From assembly GCA_023412005.1 (NCBI GenBank), contig JAEYOE010000033.1:101964-165963 (forward strand): a DNA stretch of 64,000 nt. Direction: 5' to 3'. A program made the position numbers and the translations under genes. The stretch comes from Bacillota bacterium (lineage in GTDB: Bacteria; Bacillota; Clostridia; Christensenellales; SZUA-584). Under the pieces are notes generated by a model that was not told the origin of the DNA, searched no databases, and saw nothing but the letters and a program-made list of their open reading frames with translations. Below are positions 59,281-64,000 of this stretch, in pieces (position 1 is the stretch's first letter; each line of letters begins with the position of its first letter).

Positions 59281-60456
59281 CTACCCAATCATTGTCACCA
59301 CATCGCCCTCAATCGCGGCGGCAATCATCGCTTCGCAATCGAGCTTGCTTTCCGCTTCACGGATATCTTTTAGGCGCGGTTTGGTGACCGGGTGCTTCGG
59401 AACAAACACAGTGCAGCAGTCTTCATACGGCAGTATCGATGTATCAAACGTACCGTACTTCTGCGCCAATTCGGTAATCTCCAGCTTGTCCATGCCAATC
59501 AGCGGGCGCAGCACGGGCATAACCGCCGCGTCGTTAGTGGCGGCAAGGCTTTCAAGCGTCTGGCTGGCCACCTGCCCCACGCTCTCCCCAGTGATCATCG
59601 CGAGGCAGCGGTCTGCCTCTGCCAGCCGTTCCGCGATGCGCATCATAAAGCGGCGCATCAGTATCGTTAAATACTCCTGCGGGCACTTCTCATACAGCGT
59701 CATTTGTATTTCCGTAAACCGCACCACATGCAGACGAATCGGCCCCGTATAGCGCACCATCAGCTTTGCGAGATCATGCACCTTTTCAAGAGCCTTGTCG
59801 CTGGTGTACGGAAAGCTTTCAAAATGCACCGCCGAAAGCGCCACACCGCGTTTGGCAACCATACAGCCAGCAACCGGGCTGTCGATACCGCCCGAAAGCA
59901 GCAGTGCCGCGCGTCCGTTGCACCCCACCGGCATGCCGCCCGGCCCTTTGAGCACGCGCGTGTAGCAATACGCCTTGTCGCGTATTTCCAAGTAAGCCGT
60001 TAGCTCCGGATGCTCAAGGCTCACTTTGAGGCCCGGCACGGCATCGAGTATTACGCCGCCTGCCTCCGCCGCTATCTGCGACGATTTCATCGGGAAACGC
60101 TTATCGGCCCGCTTTGCCTCCACGCGGAATAGCACCGTCTCTTTGCCAATCCGTTTTCTCTCCTCCGCCACCAAAGCGGCCAGAACCTGCGACGCAACGT
60201 CAAAATCCTGCTCGAGCCGAACACCCGGGCTATAAGAATGAATGCCGAAAACGCGCCCCAGCGCTTCGAGCGCGGCACTCATTTGGTCTTCCTTTACGTT
60301 TTCAACATAAACACGGCTTTCCCCGCGCCGCACCAAAGCGCCTTCAATGCCGCTGAGCGCTGCCGCGATGTTTTTAACAAGCGCTTTTTCGAAATACGGG
60401 CGGTTCAGCCCCTTTAAATGAATTTCCGCATAACGAATGATGATGATATTATCCAC
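59281..60456 (-). CDS. thiI: tRNA 4-thiouridine synthase (ThiI, no rhodanese domain)
   Basis: Adds sulfur to U8 of tRNA; some members also serve thiamine synthesis. About 391 residues. NFLD/THUMP N-terminus with IRYAEIHLKGLNRPYFE, then the PP-loop LLLSGGIDSPVAGC and the Cys segment EDCCTVFVPKHPVTKP. No rhodanese domain, as is usual in Gram-positive ThiI that use a dedicated desulfurase. GTG 60456 is chosen because GGAGG lies 10 bases upstream; it overlaps the desulfurase stop by 8 bases. Confidence 0.92.
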   Translation of the reverse strand: MDNIIIIRYAEIHLKGLNRPYFEKALVKNIAAALSGIEGALVRRGESRVYVENVKEDQMSAALEALGRVFGIHSYSPGVRLEQDFDVASQVLAALVAEERKRIGKETVLFRVEAKRADKRFPMKSSQIAAEAGGVILDAVPGLKVSLEHPELTAYLEIRDKAYCYTRVLKGPGGMPVGCNGRAALLLSGGIDSPVAGCMVAKRGVALSAVHFESFPYTSDKALEKVHDLAKLMVRYTGPIRLHVVRFTEIQMTLYEKCPQEYLTILMRRFMMRIAERLAEADRCLAMITGESVGQVASQTLESLAATNDAAVMPVLRPLIGMDKLEITELAQKYGTFDTSILPYEDCCTVFVPKHPVTKPRLKDIREAESKLDCEAMIAAAIEGDVVTMIG

Positions 60457-61570
60457 GATGTGAGAACCTCCGAAGCTGCCGAACCGCATTTTTCAGCGAT
60501 TCCAAGCATATTTGTATATCGTCCGTGGTATTGTCTTCGCACATGCTGATGCGCACCGTACCCTCGGCCAACGAACGCTTGATGCCGGATTCGAGCAGCA
60601 CACGGCTCACCTTGCCGCGCGAACAGGCCGCACCCGTGCCGATGCAAACGCTGTTTTCACCGAGCGTGCGCACCAGCACCTCGGCGCGCACACCCTCAAA
60701 CGATACGCTGACGATATGCGGTACGAAAGCTTTGGGCACGTTGAGCACTGCGCCGTCAATCTGCGATAAGCCGTCTGTCAGCATATCGCGCAGCGCATTG
60801 ATCTGAACATAGGCATCCCTTCGGTCAAGGCCGCGCGCCAACGCCTCGCCGAACGCCTGTATACCGAGCGTGTTCTCGGTGCCCGCGCGCAGCACGCTCT
60901 CCTGGCTGCCGCCGAGCAGCACGGGTTTCACGATGCACCCCTGCTTCGCAAGCAGCGCGCCTGTGCCTTTGAGCCCGTGAATTTTGTGGGCGCTCACCGT
61001 GTAATAGTCCGCGCCGATATCGGCGAGGTTCACAGGTGTTTTGAGCAGTGCCTGCACGCCGTCAGCGTGAAAAAGCGCATTGGGATTCTTCGCTTTTACG
61101 GCCTGCCGAATGGCCTTGATGTCGTTAAGCGCGCCGGTTTCGTTGTTGACATGCATGATGCTGACGAGCGCTGTATTTTCGGTCACAAGTGCCGCCACAT
61201 CATCCGGCTCAATCACAAGACCCTTGGGCGACACGGTATCCACCTTTGCGCCCTGCTGCTCCAAATGCTTGAGCATCACATACACCGAAGGATGCTCCAG
61301 CGCGCTCGTGATATAATGGGCACCCTTACGCACACCCGAGAGCACCGCCATGTTGTTTGCTTCGGTGCCGCCTGATGTAAACACGCAAGTGCCGCCTTCA
61401 AGCCCGAGGCTTTTTTGCACCAGCTCTCGGATGGCCTTTATCTCACTGAAAACCGATTCCGCGTTTTTATACGCGGCGGAAGGATTAAACCAGGCGTTTT
61501 GGGTATGATGCGGCGCAATCCGGTCTAAATAAGGTTTGGTGGTTGCCGCGTTGTCGAGATAGACTAACAA
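60449..61570 (-). CDS. Cysteine desulfurase (NifS/IscS type), partner of ThiI
   Basis: A PLP enzyme that takes sulfur from cysteine, here most likely for ThiI. About 373 residues. The start VYLDNAATTKPYLD is typical, VSIMHVNNETGALNDI and VSAHKIHGLKGTGALL hold the PLP residues and Lys, and SVCIGTGAACSRG holds the persulfide Cys. The start is TTG 61570, 10 bases after GGAGG; a longer frame to 61837 would overlap the divergent gene at 61722. Overlap with thiI supports a shared job. Confidence 0.92.
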   Translation of the reverse strand: MLVYLDNAATTKPYLDRIAPHHTQNAWFNPSAAYKNAESVFSEIKAIRELVQKSLGLEGGTCVFTSGGTEANNMAVLSGVRKGAHYITSALEHPSVYVMLKHLEQQGAKVDTVSPKGLVIEPDDVAALVTENTALVSIMHVNNETGALNDIKAIRQAVKAKNPNALFHADGVQALLKTPVNLADIGADYYTVSAHKIHGLKGTGALLAKQGCIVKPVLLGGSQESVLRAGTENTLGIQAFGEALARGLDRRDAYVQINALRDMLTDGLSQIDGAVLNVPKAFVPHIVSVSFEGVRAEVLVRTLGENSVCIGTGAACSRGKVSRVLLESGIKRSLAEGTVRISMCEDNTTDDIQICLESLKNAVRQLRRFSHRG

Positions 61571-61721
61571 AAAAATAGTGCCTCCCTGAGCGAAATAGTA
61601 TATAATTATGTTTATAATAACACGTAACGTGGAATATATGTAACAGTTTTTATGCAGAGGTTGCGCTGATTGCCGTATTTGTTTTTCAAAATCGGCGGTT
61701 ATATCAACCGACGGAGGATTT

Positions 61722-63488
61722 ATGAATTTTTGTCCGAATTGCGGAAACAAGCTCAGCCCTTCAGATGTGCTATGTTCCCGTTGCGGTTCGCTTATCGAAA
61801 GGGTTAAATCGACGGTAAATACACAGCCAATCTGCAAACCGCAGATTTTGCCTCCGGCAGGAATTTCGGATACCGAAGAAGACTTAACACTTCCCGGACA
61901 AATTTCAATACAGGATCTTGTTGCTCCTCAGTCAAATGAACCAAAGCAAACTTATTCGAATGAAAAACAGTGGCTGGAAATTGAAGAGCTTGATGCACCT
62001 GCCTTGCCTGCCGAAGCGGCCGAGCCGATTGAGGATACAATTGGCGTAACGCCTGATGTGCCGGCCGATGAACCCGTTGCCGAAACCGAGGCTGCTGGCG
62101 TCCCCATTGCCGAAGAACCGAAAGCCGCTGCGGCCGAAGTGCCGATCAAAAATGACACGATGCGGCCTAACAAGCCGGACAATGCGGCTCGCAGGCCTTC
62201 AAGTACGCCGCGCGAGAAAACTCCCAAAAAACATCTTCCGGTCGTTGTGGTTTTCCTGCTATGGGTTCTTACAACAGCCGCCGTGTTTGCGGGAAGCTAT
62301 TTTGCGGAAATCCATGTCACCGAGAATTATGGCGGCTGGGACGGCTTTGTCAGAGATGTGACCAAAGGAAAGGTTGAGATGGATATCAGCTCTGCCTACA
62401 TGTCGAGCATTAAGGTGGATGTCAGCGAAACCGAAACAATGGACGGCGCTCCTGCGCACCAGTTTAAAGTTGACCTTGCGGACGGCAAAAGTGTGAGTGT
62501 CAAGTCGCTCCAAGAAAGCCACCCCATGCAGAACGGCAGCGTCTCCTTCACAGTATCGGACGAAGCACTGGCCAAAAGCCTTGGCGTCGTCACATCGAAT
62601 GCAACGATGGAAACAAGCGGCATAAGCCTTGAGGTGCAAACATCCTCTCAGTCGTTTAATTATCCAATCACATCGCTCACTTTAAAGCTGACCGATGCAC
62701 AGTATAAACGCGAAAAGCCGTCCGCCGAAACACTGACAACCACGGATACAGGGCTGAAAATCGCGCTGACCGTGTCACCCGATGCCACGGTATTTATCAA
62801 CAACGAAAACAACAGCGCCAAGATAGATGATTTCGGGCATTTGACGGCCACCATGCCTCTTGAGCTTGGCGATAACCTGTTTGTTATTGAGGTCATTCAG
62901 CCCGGAAGACGTTCCGTTAAAGAAAACTTTACGATAACGCGAGAACTGCCTCAGATTGCGTTCTCGCTGCGCGATGTGTATTTAAGAGTATTCGACTCCG
63001 CTTTCGAATGCCGCGGCACCACGCAAGCCGGGGCATCTGTCACCGCCCAGCTGGACGGCAAGAAGTTTACCGCGCTGGTTGGAAGCGACGGCGTTTTCTC
63101 GTGTGCTTGTACGCTGGAAAACACAGGCGTTTATCAAATGGAAGTAACGGCGTCTAAAGAAGGCTTGGCGGATGCCACCGGCTCGGTGATGGTTGAGTAT
63201 CTGCCTGCGCAAGCCACCTATATCGAGAAAGCAAAGCTCATAGCCGTTGATAAGATCGTCAAGGATATGAGCGTTTACAAAGATGCCGACATCAAAACGA
63301 TGGCCCGTATTGACGGCAATATCAAATCGGAGAACCACACGCAGACATTTGACGTGAAGTCTAAAGAAGGTGCAGTCATGAAATGTTATTATTACGGACC
63401 TGAGCACCTCTCGGCAGAGCTGGAATACACGTTCTACGGCAGGGTTGATACAGAAAAGAAGAGCTTTTACGTGATGTTTGTGGAATAG
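61722..63488 (+). CDS. Zinc-ribbon membrane protein with a large extracytoplasmic part
   Basis: 588 residues. An N-terminal zinc ribbon (FCPNCGNKLSPSDVLCSRCG), an acidic Pro/Ala/Glu-rich linker (about 30-165), one membrane segment (about 170-190: VVVFLLWVLTTAAVFAGSYF), then about 390 residues outside with beta-rich repeats that include an Ig-like segment (about 395-500). The function is unknown. GGAGG precedes the ATG. It is divergent from the desulfurase gene with 151 bases between and ends with a strong terminator. Confidence 0.8.
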   Translation: MNFCPNCGNKLSPSDVLCSRCGSLIERVKSTVNTQPICKPQILPPAGISDTEEDLTLPGQISIQDLVAPQSNEPKQTYSNEKQWLEIEELDAPALPAEAAEPIEDTIGVTPDVPADEPVAETEAAGVPIAEEPKAAAAEVPIKNDTMRPNKPDNAARRPSSTPREKTPKKHLPVVVVFLLWVLTTAAVFAGSYFAEIHVTENYGGWDGFVRDVTKGKVEMDISSAYMSSIKVDVSETETMDGAPAHQFKVDLADGKSVSVKSLQESHPMQNGSVSFTVSDEALAKSLGVVTSNATMETSGISLEVQTSSQSFNYPITSLTLKLTDAQYKREKPSAETLTTTDTGLKIALTVSPDATVFINNENNSAKIDDFGHLTATMPLELGDNLFVIEVIQPGRRSVKENFTITRELPQIAFSLRDVYLRVFDSAFECRGTTQAGASVTAQLDGKKFTALVGSDGVFSCACTLENTGVYQMEVTASKEGLADATGSVMVEYLPAQATYIEKAKLIAVDKIVKDMSVYKDADIKTMARIDGNIKSENHTQTFDVKSKEGAVMKCYYYGPEHLSAELEYTFYGRVDTEKKSFYVMFVE

Positions 63489-63511
63489 CAGTCAAAAAGT
63501 CTGTCATTCAG

Positions 63512-63540
63512 AGTCCCCGGCCAAGCCGGGGACTTTATTT
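63512..63540 (+). terminator. Terminator of the zinc-ribbon gene
   Basis: GTCCCCGGC (63513-63521), CAA, GCCGGGGAC (63525-63533), then TTTATTTTT. Confidence 0.9.
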
Positions 63541-63638
63541 TTCCATCTACAAGAGCGGCTCTTGAAGATTTGAAATAGAATGCTCATCAATCCTAATATG
63601 CTGTAGCCTTCAATTATCCATATACCCTTGACAACAAG

Positions 63639-63959
63639 TTATTCTCCCAGAACAAACGTAGTACCGCTCATCGGGTGGCGATGGTTAAGGACTAAATCAG
63701 TTCTTCCTTCGTAATAATGATAGTGCTTGTAATTTGCCGCATCGACGTATGTTGGCCCATATGTTGTCACGGAATACGGATGATAGTGAGCGGCATCTGT
63801 TGTGGTGTTACCGGAAATCGTGTGCGTATGCCCCGGCAAGTTTAATGCTGCACTCGACACTCCCGAGAAAAGGTGAAGATGACCGTCGTCATAGACGGTT
63901 ACTCCTTTAAACATATGCATATGTTGTTCTATAACCAAAACAATCAACTCCTGATTCAT
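63639..63959 (-). CDS. ymaF: YmaF-like His-rich protein
   Basis: A 106-residue His-rich protein. HMHMFKGVTVYDDGHLHLFS, LPGHTHTISGNTT, AAHYHPYSVTTYGP and YKHYHYYEG match the repeating His pattern of the YmaF family. The family has no known activity; metal binding is possible from the His content. No clear ribosome site was identified before the ATG, so the start is less sure. The window ends 41 bases upstream. Confidence 0.65.
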   Translation of the reverse strand: MNQELIVLVIEQHMHMFKGVTVYDDGHLHLFSGVSSAALNLPGHTHTISGNTTTDAAHYHPYSVTTYGPTYVDAANYKHYHYYEGRTDLVLNHRHPMSGTTFVLGE

Positions 63960-64000
63960 TATATGTATGTATCTGCTCGTTGTTCCGGATCAATTATTGA

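Overview
The window looks like a chromosome segment from an anaerobic, endospore-forming member of the Bacillota, class Clostridia. It carries gpr and two spoIIP genes, a trimeric [FeFe]-hydrogenase, an A-type flavoprotein for oxygen or NO removal, a B12-dependent ribonucleotide reductase and a PyrR-controlled pyr operon. No genus can be fixed from sequence alone. Most genes are moderately GC-rich, with tight overlapping operons. Several visibly AT-rich islands stand out: the satD cassette near 10.9-12.5 kb, the PemK/MazF-like gene near 41.5 kb, the SEC-C gene near 52 kb and a small gene at 57.3 kb.

Layout. 0-3.3 kb: a sortase-type surface protein with VWA domain, its signal peptide out of frame. 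3.6-6.7 kb: guaB-guaA. 7.0-10.8 kb: a sugar kinase, then murG overlapping an RNA methyltransferase gene. 10.9-12.6 kb: a two-gene cassette (SatD family plus DUF3307 membrane protein) with three TATGCG-N8-CGCATA palindromes at a 29-bp period in front and a fourth behind. 12.6-14.9 kb: a divergent pair of unknown genes (one with a Met/Gly/Asn tandem repeat) and a DUF1295 membrane protein. 15.3-19.5 kb: orphan anti-sigma-like gene, nrdJ, murI. 19.6-21 kb: small membrane proteins including two YcxB-like paralogues. 21-24.1 kb: gpr-spoIIP-spoIIP. 24.3-26.2 kb: a repeat-rich stretch with a GNAT gene and a frameshifted small membrane gene.

26.2-37.1 kb holds the whole UMP pathway on the minus strand, pyrR-pyrB-pyrC-pyrF-carA-carB-pyrK-pyrD-pyrE, with a PyrR-type attenuator in front of pyrR and repeat elements inserted after pyrR and after pyrF. 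37.2-41.3 kb: a DRE-TIM acyltransferase (isopropylmalate or Re-citrate synthase family), an aspartate aminotransferase, a glutaredoxin-like protein and DegV. 42.5-46.6 kb: a SPOR protein followed by a probable sensory module (DRTGG, HATPase, HydS-like iron hydrogenase, second DRTGG-like, PHP). 46.7-51.7 kb: the electron-bifurcating-type hydrogenase HydC-HATPase-HndB-HydB-HydA. 51.7-56.7 kb: a frameshifted SEC-C gene and an XpaC-like/VWA/TelA operon. 56.8-64 kb: GNAT, unknown gene, FprA flavoprotein, cysteine desulfurase-ThiI, a zinc-ribbon membrane protein and a YmaF-like protein.

The strongest candidate for an undescribed system is the satD-DUF3307 cassette. SatD reads like a class III nucleotide-cyclase fold joined to a helix-turn-helix, its partner is a polytopic membrane protein with in-membrane His/Asp residues, and the pair is bracketed by a private set of palindromes. 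The hydrogenase sensory module is second. Three genes carry a one-base loss of frame, which may be assembly error or real decay. No tRNA, rRNA, CRISPR array, prophage or insertion sequence was seen.
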